From: Gaertneriomyces semiglobifer
Lineage: Eukaryota > Chytridiomycota > Chytridiomycetes > Spizellomycetales > Spizellomycetaceae
DNA length: 64,000 nucleotides
Assembly (NCBI GenBank): GCA_025558075.1
Contig: JAHLKF010000036.1
Span: forward strand, 1 to 64,000
Reading direction: 5' to 3'
Position numbers and translations under genes: made by a program. Shown here one piece after another: positions 11,001 to 23,072 of the stretch (the first letter of the stretch is position 1; each line of letters starts with the position of its first letter). The notes under the pieces were generated by a model. The model was given only the letters and a program-made list of their open reading frames with translations. It searched no databases and was not told the origin of the DNA.

Positions 11001-12379
11001 TCGAAGTGCCTGAGCGATAGTTTGCCCTCATCTTGCGCTATAGCCATAAATGGTGACGTTTCGATAAATCGCGCAAGAAGCTTGATGGCGTTCTTCCTCA
11101 CATTGCTGGCTTTATCCTGCAAGCGCCCAGCAACTAGGTTGATTAGAGCTGGTCGCGTAGCAATCGGAATATCCGTGAGCCCAGTATCAGGGTGGCGTTC
11201 GGTCAACTTCATTAGAACCTGAAGGACTTTCACGCGTACGTATGAGCTTACGTCTCTGAGGCGGTCCTGGAAAATTTCATAGTATGCCTCAAGCGACTTC
11301 CCGGCACTTTCGGAGTTATCTGACGCCAAGAGCATGTGGATTAAGTTCCCTATTACTTCAATCATGCCCATCCGAATGGTATAGGAGTCAGAGTCCAGAT
11401 GGACTTGTAAGTGTACCATCTGCTTGAGGACCTCCTTTGGGAGCAGCTCAGATGCTCTCACCAAGAATCGTGCGAACGATTTTGCAGGTTTCAGGTCCTT
11501 GTCGCTGAATTCTTGTCCTTGGCTTTTTCTCAGAACGTTCTCAGTAAGCCTGGTGTCTTCAAACCTTGTGGCAAGCCTGTACATGAACTCAGCCACGAAA
11601 TCCGCCAAGTGTTCTTCTCGCAGGAATTCTCCAAGTACCCTGGCTTCTATCCCATATGCGGCTCCGGCTTCGTAGTTTTTCATACAAATACAAAGAATCT
11701 CTGTGATGTCATCTTTCATCTCGTCGTCCTTCACAATTTCTGCGTCTTCCAGAAGGAATGCCGCCGACTTGGTGACCATGTTGATGATTGTGGAAATGTC
11801 GGACGAAGCAATTATGATCCTGCCCAAGTCCAATTGCAATAAGCTAATTGCAGCCTTCAAAGCCGCCACTCTTTGTGATGGCCAATCCCATGCGTTTCCA
11901 GACTCCTTCTTCGCTTTGGCGGTGCGTGCTTTGGGTTTCCCAGCAAGGGTTGCAACCTTGTCGACTTCTCTCTTGATTGACTTCCAGCGGGTTTCGGCAA
12001 CTGTCATCAGCCAATGCCAACAGAATGCGTACGATTGAAGCGACGTTTTATCTTGCTCAAAGTTGTGCTGCGCATTCTCCTCCAAGTCAGCCTCGACCGA
12101 CTTTGTCTGGTCACAAAATACAGACAGTAGTATATCAACGAGTTTATGGCAGGTCTCCAAGGATAAAATATCGAAATGGCGAATGAAGCTGCGTAGACCG
12201 TCAAAGACCTCGATATTCAGAATTTGGCTAGAGTCGCCCTTCAGGATTTCGATCAAGTCATCCAGCTTATCGTTCACATCACTCGGTGTAAGCCTCGCAA
12301 TGGGAATCTCATTTTCAATCTGTACCCGTCCTTCTTGCAAGCAAACGAGTTCATCGTGCAGGACGAATGACTCTGCCAT
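8057..12379 (-). CDS. CND1: Condensin complex subunit 1 (Cnd1/CAP-D2/Ycs4)
   Basis: This HEAT-repeat subunit of condensin I binds the Smc2-Smc4 kleisin ring and loads it on chromosomes for mitotic condensation. A single uninterrupted exon of 1,440 residues matches the family length. An N-terminal Cnd1-type region is followed by HEAT repeats, including YVRVKVLQVLMKLTER and KASNVRKNAIKLLARF. The conserved C-terminal block contains LCFVLGHVAVKQIVHLE, SLLTAYGPLLSYICLNN, DPVIRSNTIIALGDM and LNDADLTVKKNTLMVLTFL, all hallmarks of CAP-D2. From about residue 1250 the chain is disordered, very acidic and Ser-rich with basic patches, the usual phosphorylated tail. A short acidic insert near residue 490 (DESEKNEHTMDVDE) interrupts two repeats. 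Lack of introns over 4.3 kb contrasts with its intron-rich neighbours. The start is the first ATG of the frame. Confidence 0.95.
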   Translation of the reverse strand: MAESFVLHDELVCLQEGRVQIENEIPIARLTPSDVNDKLDDLIEILKGDSSQILNIEVFDGLRSFIRHFDILSLETCHKLVDILLSVFCDQTKSVEADLEENAQHNFEQDKTSLQSYAFCWHWLMTVAETRWKSIKREVDKVATLAGKPKARTAKAKKESGNAWDWPSQRVAALKAAISLLQLDLGRIIIASSDISTIINMVTKSAAFLLEDAEIVKDDEMKDDITEILCICMKNYEAGAAYGIEARVLGEFLREEHLADFVAEFMYRLATRFEDTRLTENVLRKSQGQEFSDKDLKPAKSFARFLVRASELLPKEVLKQMVHLQVHLDSDSYTIRMGMIEVIGNLIHMLLASDNSESAGKSLEAYYEIFQDRLRDVSSYVRVKVLQVLMKLTERHPDTGLTDIPIATRPALINLVAGRLQDKASNVRKNAIKLLARFIETSPFMAIAQDEGKLSLRHFEEKKRNLEEIIKMKFPTEELPGVAEIDESEKNEHTMDVDEPESQQKPRPVEAGASEQELRNLRGLLKYYKDGIKFIRQIEAVVPTMCELLASNAKGEVIEAMNFLVVAHKFQMECAAIGIRKMVHKIWDKDTGETERLSVRDHLMRCYIAVYFESDNAQVIADNLINLTHTMTLAELTSFEQLLSTLVAADVVTQSVLDVLWGVFGSKKHHPRRRRGAIMILGMIGKARKEAIADNLEMLLRVGFGEYAKKDLLLARYACVALQQLGTVKRQKGSLAYSYSRLPANHPIFMRLSELIVDPTAKSLDWFGFAEQAINAIYLLSEHPDLTCASMIKTITSRIFGVSRPDDAAVDQLTAQLSQTLQINNETMQGTPVDSHEQSLEICDPLELSKLCFVLGHVAVKQIVHLEAVEAEWKRRKHAEEAAKTPRRAGSQDELDQVTGTAEDEFAEAIAHIREQELLFGDNSLLTAYGPLLSYICLNNRTFDHPMLQIMSVLALCKFMCVSADFCDAHLQLLFTILEKSQDPVIRSNTIIALGDMTVSFNSLIDQNISYLYNRLNDADLTVKKNTLMVLTFLILNGMVKVKGQISEMAKCLEDEDQRISDLTKLFFTELSTKDNAVYNNLPDIISNLSHPETGVNEESFKNIMKFLLDFIKKDKQTENIVDKLCMRFCNADTTRQWRDIAFCLSLLSFASEKSVRKFFEHLPHYQDKLHEPTVYKLLQDLLSKAKKTAKADLKSSIEEFEGKLQELHDKCVENDQAASKATQEHLRRAGKVKRESGIHGATEKSRRLNTSARSGSAPDADEADVADLIAAPATPGVTQRAVGRSSTLSARKQTSYANRPTRNQPPDSSDDDEALETAVEDEDDEDDIIPAQQTQVPRRHQTAAISEESEGDQSDSDSGHGDRHTLKGAKHAFRVNTSAKSDENDEDTADGAESSEEDDAFETILPRRRRQSGVMRASVATPKRVIKTTVQTKTRPRAA

Positions 12380-12761
12380 CGTATCGGTCGGAACGAAAGC
12401 GCGTGTTACAGTTAACGGCTTGAATAGGTCTTTTGCAATCCACCGTTTCCCACTCTACGAGCGCATTTCTCGCACTGCGGCCCTTGCTTGAAATACTGAC
12501 GCTCAACCGCAATGCTCCTGCCAGGAAAATCCCACAGGTGTGTGCAGTTTGAACGCGAGCGCGACTAAAAGTCCACCCTTGTCCGAACGCGTTTTAGAAC
12601 TGGAAAAGCAGAGAGCAAGAAGACTTGCAGACAAAACCCCGCAAGAATAGTGGACATGGGTCCGTATCTTTTGGCCACGCATAGGGCAATTCTCAGATCA
12701 GAAGAATGCAGTAAGTCTGTGGGTCACTTCTATCCATCTACATGTGGAACTATCTGACTAG
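12380..12761. other. Spacer between CND1 and the CYTH gene, nothing recognised
   Basis: This 382-base gap lies between two minus-strand genes. It should hold the CND1 promoter and the 3' untranslated region of the CYTH gene. No conserved reading frame, tandem repeat or clear TATA element was found. Confidence 0.4.
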
Positions 12762-13702
12762 CTATAAAACGGATCCAGCAAGCATATTTTCTACTTTATT
12801 TCGTTGACTGAATGTGTAGGAAATGTGGTTGCCGTCCAGTAGGTTCTCACTACATCACATCGCATGAGACGGAAAGTGGTATCACTGCAAACTTCCATCA
12901 CTAAGCACTCACATCAGGCGCCGCACTGTTTGAGGCTGGGAACTTTCGATTTCAATTTCGTAGGCGTCGCCAAAGGTATACTGATCTGCACATTAGCAGA
13001 AGAATGCCATCATTTGTGAAGATGCTGGCCCACCTCCGTCTTGTCAAGCTCAATTTGAAGCTGGCTCCAACTGAAAACGTCTCGCTTCGTCCTGTAGCTG
13101 CCAATAATTGCGATATCGTTGACGTCTCGCAACTTTAACAGGAGCTTCGCAAGAAGCGGATGACCGGAGCTGGCGTTCGAGAGGCAAATGAATACGATGA
13201 AGTGCCCACAGCAACTCATGCTCTGTCTTTACGTGGATGATAGAGACGATAGGTCTTCTGGATGAGCGACGAGAGCCTGCAAAAGTGATTGCGCTATTGG
13301 TAACTCTTCCTGTGAGAGGCGGGCTTAGAGATACGTCCATTTAGCATGCTGCCATCTGCGAATTCACACCTCTTCGACCGTCGAAACCCCGTTCTCCAGC
13401 ACGGCATTGCCTTTGATCGTGGCCGTAGCTTTTACAGCTTTCCCAGAGTGTGGAATGTCCAGCACGACTTCTCTGAGTCGGAATACCGTCCGCGACTTCT
13501 GTCTTGAAAAGAAAGGGGTAAGGAGCTCGTCATTTGCGGATCGTTCAACTGGGCGCGCAACCTACAATTCTCGTTCGCTTCCATCAAAGAAGTAGTTCAC
13601 CTGATGCTCAGTTCTTTGATATTGGCCGACGCTCTGAAATAGCGCTAGCGCTTGCTGGTACGTTGTCAAGTCCGGTAAACGGACTTTCAGCTCCACCTCC
13701 AT
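12762..13702 (-). CDS. CYTH-domain triphosphate tunnel metalloenzyme (TTM3-like)
   Basis: This enzyme class hydrolyses triphosphate substrates (tripolyphosphate or thiamine triphosphate) inside a beta-barrel tunnel with metal ions. I assembled six exons: 13702..13566, 13502..13370, 13309..13233, 13169..13034, 12980..12913 and 12849..12762. They give about 213 residues and a stop at 12764..12762. The start MEVELKVRLPD carries the ExExK motif that defines CYTH. Further matches to plant TTM3 are NYFFDG near residue 37, SRTVFRLR, KATATIKGNAVLENGVS (basic tunnel residues) and TEYTFGDAYEIEIES near residue 160. The C-terminus IENLLDGNHISYTFSQRNK also fits. Introns of 47-65 nt break the frame so often that no single exon looks convincing alone. 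Substrate cannot be told from sequence. Tandem with CND1 and divergent from the TPR gene across 105 bp. Confidence 0.85.
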
Positions 13703-13807
13703 TGCTTCCACGGAAAGTTGCGTCGTTGGCCACTTCGCGTATTTACGGTTCCCCGTTGAACATTCTCAATATGATGCGGAGCAGACCATAGTAGAAACCA
13801 CCCACCA

Positions 13808-14501
13808 ATGGCAAAGTTTACAGCATTTCCGGCCGAGGCCTACGCAGAAATCATACGAGCCAAAGACCGTGGGAATGATGCCTTTAAGAAGGCATCGTAT
13901 AAAGAGGCTGCAGCGGAATACGGCAGAGCCCTTTCGTACTGTACAGTACCGTAGGTGAATTGTTGACCTCACCAACTGCCCTCAGCGCAAGATTGATATA
14001 TGTTTCCACTCAGTACCAGTGTAAACGATGCGTACGCCATTACTCCATTAGGCCTGGATCCCAACACAACTCCGCTTGACATATATGCGACCCTAAGATC
14101 CAATCGGGCAGCTGCATATTTGCATCTGAAGATGCTAGAGGAGGCCGAGACTGACTCAACGGAGGTAGTGACACTGTTTCTTCGATGAAGTCTGTCAAAA
14201 AAGACTGAACCTGTCTTTGGTAGGTTATAAAAGTACGACCGGACTGGGTCAAGGTAAACCTGTTGCCTTCCCAAGCTTCTATCAGCACGCTAAGCGGTAG
14301 CTGCAGGGATACTTTCGTCAAGCCGAGATATTCAAGGCACGCTTGGACTTGGAACAGGCGGAAAAACTCTACCGGAAAGCTCTAGAAAAGGACCCGAGCG
14401 ACCGCTTGATTCATGACCGCCTTTCCAGGCTGCGAGTTTTGAAGACGGACAAGGCGTCTGGTAGGGCAGTACTTGAACCGTATTCGTCGGGTTTTAGCTA
14501 A
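13808..14501 (+). CDS. Small TPR-repeat protein
   Basis: Four exons (13808..13950, 14014..14164, 14224..14253, 14307..14501) encode 172 residues. Phase is kept throughout, including across a 30-nt third exon that encodes VIKVRPDWVK. The product consists mainly of tetratricopeptide repeats. The first begins RAKDRGNDAFKKASYKEAAAEYGRAL, the second includes LRSNRAAAYLHLKMLEEAE, and the third reads GYFRQAEIFKARLDLEQA. The order and the RPDW-VKGYFR junction resemble the Hsp70/Hsp90-binding TPR domains of Sti1/Hop, PP5 and similar co-chaperones. The protein stops soon after the third repeat and has no second domain. It may therefore be a minimal co-chaperone or adaptor; the partner is unknown. Confidence 0.85.
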
Positions 14502-14536
14502 CGGCAGGCTCTGAAGGTCTAACACTTCATCAACTC

Positions 14537-15559
14537 ATGCCTGGTGATCAAATTTGCAAAAGATCCTTCCTCGCACCTATTCAGAATATGATATACGAGT
14601 ATGCAAAACAAATGCGAAATTTCATCTATTTGATTGAGAACAACGCGAGTAAAGAGTGCTTGGTTGTTGATGCGGTAAGTTAAAGGAGAAGGTGAAGGGG
14701 CTGCCTGGAGCGTGTTGCACTAAACGTTTCTCGTCAGTGCTGGGATATTGACGGGATCCTGAAATATGCAAGTGACCATAGACTGAAAGTTGTCGGCGCA
14801 ATTGTAACGCACTACCACGTTGATCACAGTAAGTCAAAGGTCGTGCCAAATTTGCGTCGCTCCCTTCCATAACCATTGTGTCAGTCGGAGGGCTCCCACC
14901 GCCACCGTTCGATAAATATCGCATAAGAGTGGACGGCTTGGCGAAGTTGCTGAAGAAATTGCCAAGCATAAAAGCATACGTAAATCCAGCTGATATCCCT
15001 GGAATACTCAAAGCAAGTCCGGAGATTTCAATGGATCGTTTCGTTCACACGAAAGATGGTGAAACCATGTGCCTACCCTTGTCGCTTAACGCCGACCGTC
15101 CCTCGGGTGCATCGGATTTTCCGGATGGCCGCTCAACAATAATGCAATTCATCCATACGCCGGGACACACGCCGGTAAGCTGAGTTTTTTTCGCAAGACC
15201 AATGTGATGTTCTTATTCTAATATGCGGATAAGGGTTCGCAATGCATCTTGGTAAACGGCTCACGGTTGATTTCGGGGGACACACTATTTATCGGTTCGT
15301 GTGGGCGAGTTGACTTCCCCGATTCGGATAAGCATGCAATGCACCACTCTTTGCAAGTGAAACTGGGAGGTCTCCCTGACGAGGTAAGGCAGCTGTTTAA
15401 GCCACGGTTTGATGAGTTGCTAACCGTGCGTAGGTGGTGGTTTACCCCGGTCACAACTATGGCGGTGACATGACAACAATTGGTGTCGAGCGGAGAACGG
15501 GTGTTCTGAGGCCAGAGAGTATCGAGGATTTCGTAAAAGAGAGGGACCACCATAGCTAG
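14537..15559 (+). CDS. Metallo-beta-lactamase-fold hydrolase (glyoxalase II / ETHE1-like)
   Basis: Five exons (14537..14674, 14738..14828, 14885..15174, 15234..15383, 15434..15559) give 264 residues in frame. The start MPGDQICKRSFLAPIQNMIY leads into a beta strand, then the metal-binding motif THYHVDH (His71, His73, Asp75, His76). Further metal ligands are in HTPGHTPGSQCIL and in SGDTLFIGSCGRVD, and the last is in VVVYPGHNYGG. This is the full ligand set of the hydroxyacylglutathione hydrolase and persulfide dioxygenase branch. A Pro-rich loop (GGLPPPPFDKYRI) after the HxHxDH motif is typical of a bacterial-like subgroup that is neither classic glyoxalase II nor ETHE1. A thioester or persulfide substrate is likely but not proven. 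The gene follows the TPR gene on the same strand with only 35 bases between coding regions. Confidence 0.85.
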
Positions 15560-15845
15560 ATTGGTGTGTGTACCGAGTATTTTCACGGTCATCAAGCTAC
15601 GGGCTAGCTAAAAACAAAGAAGGCCGGTAACGACCGGTGTACAATGACATGCTGCGGTCCGGATACCTGGCCACCATTAATCCACATGAGGCCGCCTTCG
15701 CAGACGTCGTGACTGGCCGAACCGAGGCGAGTGGTATTGTGATGGTGACACGCCCGCCACGATATGCGTGATGAAGATTACATAGTTGAATTCCATAGTC
15801 CTCTCTCAGGAAATATTACTGCAGCTTGTGACTCGTATAAATACG

Positions 15846-17072
15846 ATGGCATTATCAGGCGTGTCTCTGAGTTGGACCTTAAGAACGGGTGAACGTTCCT
15901 TTGAGAGCGTGGTACAAGTTAAACTATGCAAAAGGGACGAAGAACTTCCCGATCTCAAAGATCTGGATTGCGATGAGGTTCCGCGGGAAGAAGCTTTGGA
16001 AGCGAGCCCTACCAATGATGATACCGCACCCGCTTCGCCAGCATTCCTGACCTTAAAATGCGACAACTCAGTATCTCGGCAGGCCTCGCTGAGAGCTTTG
16101 CGGATTGTTTCCAACGCAAGGGTGGTGGAGGTCTATGCTGACGGAGAGTACTGCGACACAGCGAGCACCGTAGGGTCGGTCTCTAGATCAGCTTTCTCCA
16201 AAATGAGGACTTCTGCTAACCCTACTGAATAGCGAATCATGCGGAAGGCATATCACCGTGCTCACTACAAACTCACCCCTTACAACTTCGCTGGAACTTA
16301 AGGTATTCTTCGTATGAAAGCCAGATTTGATGTGCAATTGTTCACTTTGGACTAGTTTTGCTCGCTGCCGCGAGATAGCAAAGCGTTGCTGAGACTTTGG
16401 TCCCTTGAGTTATTCTTGTCGGTCGCTGATGGACCTGTCAAGGTAGGCGCTACATGTTACAGCGTAAAGAACAGTTCAAATATCTTTGTAACTGAGTGCA
16501 AATTGCAGAGGGTTGACTCGTCCTTAGCCAATGCCCTCCAGATTGTTAACACGATGAGTGCTCCTGTATCGCCTGCGTTAAAGCAATGGATGAATTCCAT
16601 CACAGGGCTTCCCGATGAAAGTGTGCGAACCTATAAAGAGATTGCGGGATTGAAGCCAGAATTTCAAGCGCTGCTGGCGAATCTCGATCAATTTTCTCCG
16701 CCTCTTAAGTATGACGCTATACCTAAAGCAGAAGTCTCAAATAGAACTGCCCTAAGTGCACAAGTCCAGCGTGGACTTCCAGGAAATGACACAAGGTGGA
16801 GCATGGATGGGTGCTGTCTCTAGATGGGAGCGCGTACTCACAATTCTTGACTCGTTCACTCTAGCACTGCGAGCGTTGTCAATGCTGACGCTCTCTCAGA
16901 TCCATTGCAGTCCCACATACTGCAGCACGTGGACAGAAAAATTGAATCGCTGAAAAAGCACATCGATGAACGGTTCGACAGACTTGAACGGCACTTGGCG
17001 CAAGTTCTAGAGTTGCTGATCCCTATAGATGAACCTGAACAAGCACAAGAACCGGTCACAGCCGCAATATAG
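15846..17072 (+). CDS. Unassigned protein, possibly PAAT (C10orf88)-like
   Basis: The gene is clear but the family is not. I start at ATG 15846 (MALSGVSLSWTL); an upstream in-frame ATG lies at 15786. Further exons are about 16233..16302, 16356..16442 and onwards, with the last one carrying the stop at 17070. The first half looks like a beta-rich domain (LTLKCDNSVSRQASLRALRI, then ARVVEVYADGEYCDTAST). This recalls the N-terminal region of vertebrate PAAT, an ATPase regulator, but only loosely. The middle is helical (SPALKQWMNSITGLPDE). The C-terminus is a coiled coil, HVDRKIESLKKHIDERFDRL. The exon 1 donor (GTCGGT) is weak and phase-driven. It converges on the glucosidase II beta gene, with only 39 bases between stop codons. 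Confidence 0.55.
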
Positions 17073-17111
17073 TGCACCAGTTCAGTGGTACAGTCAATGA
17101 CGCTAGTTGTA

Positions 17112-19329
17112 TTACTTTGTGGCAGGAATAGTACAAGCGGCGGGCGTTCGCAAAAGGGCGCTGTACTCGCATTTGCTCTTTTCGCTCAATGCGAGAATTG
17201 TGGTCTCCGCCCCGCATTCGAGAGTAACCTGGTGAAATTCGTTGATGTTTGCGCAAGGACGCTACGCTCGTGACCCGTCTACTTACCTCAACAGACCGCT
17301 GTGGCCCCTGCCAGCAGCTGGCGCCATCTCCGTAGTACATGACTTGGTATGAGTGGTTTGGGTCAGCTTGGGATTCATCGCGGGGCCCCCATCGCTTGAA
17401 TCGGCTATAACGCGTAAGGTTAGATACCAACAAGTATGTTGGGAACAGTAGTGCACATATAATACCCCAAATTCTGCGAGATGCCTCCATTCTTTGGTTT
17501 TTGAGTTATCCTATCCAAGTGACAGAGTTCGTAGGTGTATCTATCACGATAGAATGTTAGTATTGTGTGGCCCAAAAGCTCGAGCGTGCTGGACTCACTC
17601 TGGCGTGTCGTACTCCACACACTGTTTGTACAACTTCTCCCATACCGCGTGTGGTCCAAATGACATGTTCTGCTTGTCTTTCAACTCATTCAGTTCGTAC
17701 TGAACATCTCGTCTTCGCTGTTGTGCCTTTTCCAATCGAACAGAAGCTTTTGAGGGACTACGTCGTAGAATCTCGTCCTCTTCATCTACTGTAACAGGCT
17801 TCCCTAATGCGGACCGGACAAACTGAATGATCTCGTCAACGTCCAGGGGAAGCAAATCCAAAGCCCTCATGGTATATTCCTTTACTCGGTCCCAGATATT
17901 GCCAAGCAGCGTGGTTGAGGGTATGACATCATCTTCTTTGATCTCATCAAGATAGCTAATGTCGGGCAAGGCCGGTAAAGGTTTCTGGTCATTGTCGTAG
18001 CGATGCGCGTAGTCAACCCATTTGTCAAAGGCTCTCCTAACCCATTCATCGCTGGTTCTGGTTGCTTCCGCAACAGAAGAAAGAGCCTGCAAGACGCGTT
18101 CTGCGGCTCTAATCTTCTCCTTGGTTTTTAAAAGCGCAGCGCGCTCCGTGTCTAAGGCTTTTCTGCAAGTTGCCAGAATCTCACAACAATCCATCTGACT
18201 ATCGTCGACCGGCACCACATCTGCAGGGTCTTCTTCTTCCCCATACTTCTGAGAAAATGATAGCCACCGGTCCCAAGCTTTGCCAAATAGGGGATCCTCT
18301 CGCCTCAGTGCATCCGGATCGTTGACGTTGTCTAGGTAGAAGATGCCGTTGTCGGTGATGAACTCCCACTGTTCACTGACTACAAAGTTCATGTCCAGTT
18401 GGCTATTGAGCGCTTTCTTGCAAGCCTTCTTCGCTTTGCAACATTTGCCGGTCATCTGTTTCTTCGGTGAGTGAGCTGCAGCGTGGACTTCTACGGGACC
18501 GTTCAGTTAAGAAGCCTCAGGAGCTTTGACCCGCGTAAGGACCCACCGGAAAGAGTCTTGATTTTTGCATCCAGCTTGGTAAGCTCCCGCTCTAACTCTC
18601 CAATTTTGGCAGTACGCTCCTCTGCCTGCTTCATGCCATACGCAGAATATTCTCGTGCGAGCTTCACGCCGTCATCCAGAGCCTTCTGCTGCGCGGCCTT
18701 CTTTTTACGGAATGCTTCTCCAACTTCCTTGCATGTATTAGGACACGCTTTATAGCCGGCATGCTCATCAGAACCGTCGCAGCAATCTAAGGAAGACACA
18801 GCAGAGTTCAGCAATGCGGCAAGCGTGCGATGATTGTAACCAACCTACCACAGACGCCATCATTTACGCGTGAGCTTAATATATCCTCCCCAATGTAGTC
18901 CTCATTTATACAATGGAATCGGCTGTTCTCGCAAGCAGCAGTGCCTAAACAAATGGATGATCAGTAAGATACTCATGAGATAGAAGACATCATGGGTTAC
19001 ATGCTCACCCGGTTCATCAGACCCGTCCGGGCAATCACAATAGTCATCATTCACTGCCGCAAACTTGATTGTCTTTGATCCATCTAAGCATCTAAAGGCT
19101 TCTAGCGCCGAGGTGGTGGTGTACTGGCCGCGCTCTGTAAAATGAGGACGAGAACATCAGACAAGCTGCGGAGGGTTGATTGAATTATTGGGCGTGGCAT
19201 ACTTGACGGATGGACGCCCATCAGCGCTTGCTTCGGGGTCCATTTTGATGAGGCCGCTGTGGCGCCGACGGCCGTGAGGCAGAAGACCAACGCGACGAGG
19301 AGCCAAGATCTACGTCTCATCATTGTCAT
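17112..19329 (-). CDS. GTB1: Glucosidase II beta subunit (PRKCSH)
   Basis: This is the regulatory subunit of ER glucosidase II, which trims glucose from N-glycans during folding quality control. The protein starts [18 protein letters not shown], a signal peptide. The PRKCSH-like N-terminal domain follows, with LDL-receptor-A-type motifs ([15 protein letters not shown], then DCCDGSDEH). A coiled coil ([20 protein letters not shown]) and an acidic middle region lead to a second coiled coil ([19 protein letters not shown]). The C-terminal mannose-6-phosphate receptor homology domain shows [37 protein letters not shown] and a [17 protein letters not shown] end. Several short introns lie in the first and last parts. 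The model ends [11 protein letters not shown] with no HDEL-like ER retrieval signal. A GTAATA donor just before the stop would allow one more exon. It diverges from pyruvate decarboxylase. Confidence 0.92.
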
Positions 19330-22142
<2,813 letters not shown>

Positions 22143-22316
22143 TCTTCATGGCCGTTTGTTCACTTCCGCTTCTGGTTCTATCAGTACGATGGCAACTCTT
22201 GAGGTTCCTGCATCTGCCCCTGCATTGTTGTACGTCGTTGTAGCCATTCGCTCTATTCCTGTTTATGAGTTCGTCCTTTGCGTTTTGTAAATATACACTG
22301 GAATCATTGCCTCATT

Positions 22317-22948
22317 TCACTTTACGCAGTGACATGGGAATGCAACTGCGGCCTAGAGTTATTCGAAACTCAACGTAGTGCGTTCACGAAAGGCACTTAC
22401 ATCCTCGGCGATTTCTAACCAGGATATGGCAGATAATGCGTCGTCGCTTGCAATTGTCGGGAGATCCCCATGACGCCAGGAGACGAATCCATCAAATTGA
22501 TGCTCCAGTTTCAGGAACCGGTCTGCCTTAACGTCGCGCGGTGGCTTCGTCTCCGCATAGATGCTTCCTAAGGTGGAGTGTGCCATGAGAGAATGCTCCC
22601 TTCAGAAAACTTCAACAAAGTCTTTACCAGTGTAACCCTTGGGCACCGGCACTTTCACACCTCGCAAGCCTCTGCCGCGAAAGCATGACTGGAACGTCTC
22701 TGCAGCCCAGCAATAGTATCCGTTATTTAACGTCCCTTTGTGTGATACAGCACTGGGAGCCTACCTTCACTACCTTTCTCGCCCTGCTGGTCGGTAGGCA
22801 CCTCATCCTTAGTGACCGTGAAATATGCATGAATGTTGGCGGGGCCATCGTGATGGATACTACAAGGAAGCAAGTGGAGCCGGTCCGCTTTAACAGTCGG
22901 CACCGACGATCTATCCCGCTTGTCTAATGCTATAGCGGTTCTATCCAT
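22317..22948 (-). CDS. RNH203: Ribonuclease H2 subunit C
   Basis: This small structural subunit of RNase H2 helps the enzyme remove ribonucleotides and RNA-DNA hybrids from DNA. The first exon (from 22948) has the family signature DRLHLLPCSIHHDGPANIHA followed by YFTV, matching HLLPC...DGPA in other RNase H2C proteins. The second exon carries CFRGRGLRGVKVPVPKGYT, the conserved RGRxLRG strand. The third, after a 60-nt intron ending in CCACCTTAG, has FLKLEHQFDGFVSWRHGDLP, corresponding to the FxxFxxWxhe block. A last short exon (AVAFPCHCVK, stop at 22317) is my preferred 3' end because of a perfect GTAAGT donor. Reading through would instead end the protein at 22359. The small size, weak conservation and splitting make the gene easy to miss. 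It is convergent with pyruvate decarboxylase. Confidence 0.82.
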
Positions 22949-23072
22949 GATGTGATTCGGCCATGATCATTTCTGGGAAGCCCGATTTTGGAGTGAGCGT
23001 GGACGTACCCAAGCAATATTCGGACACTTTCAAAACAAATAGTAGCTGAGTGGTAAGTATTCGTAGTGAGAT

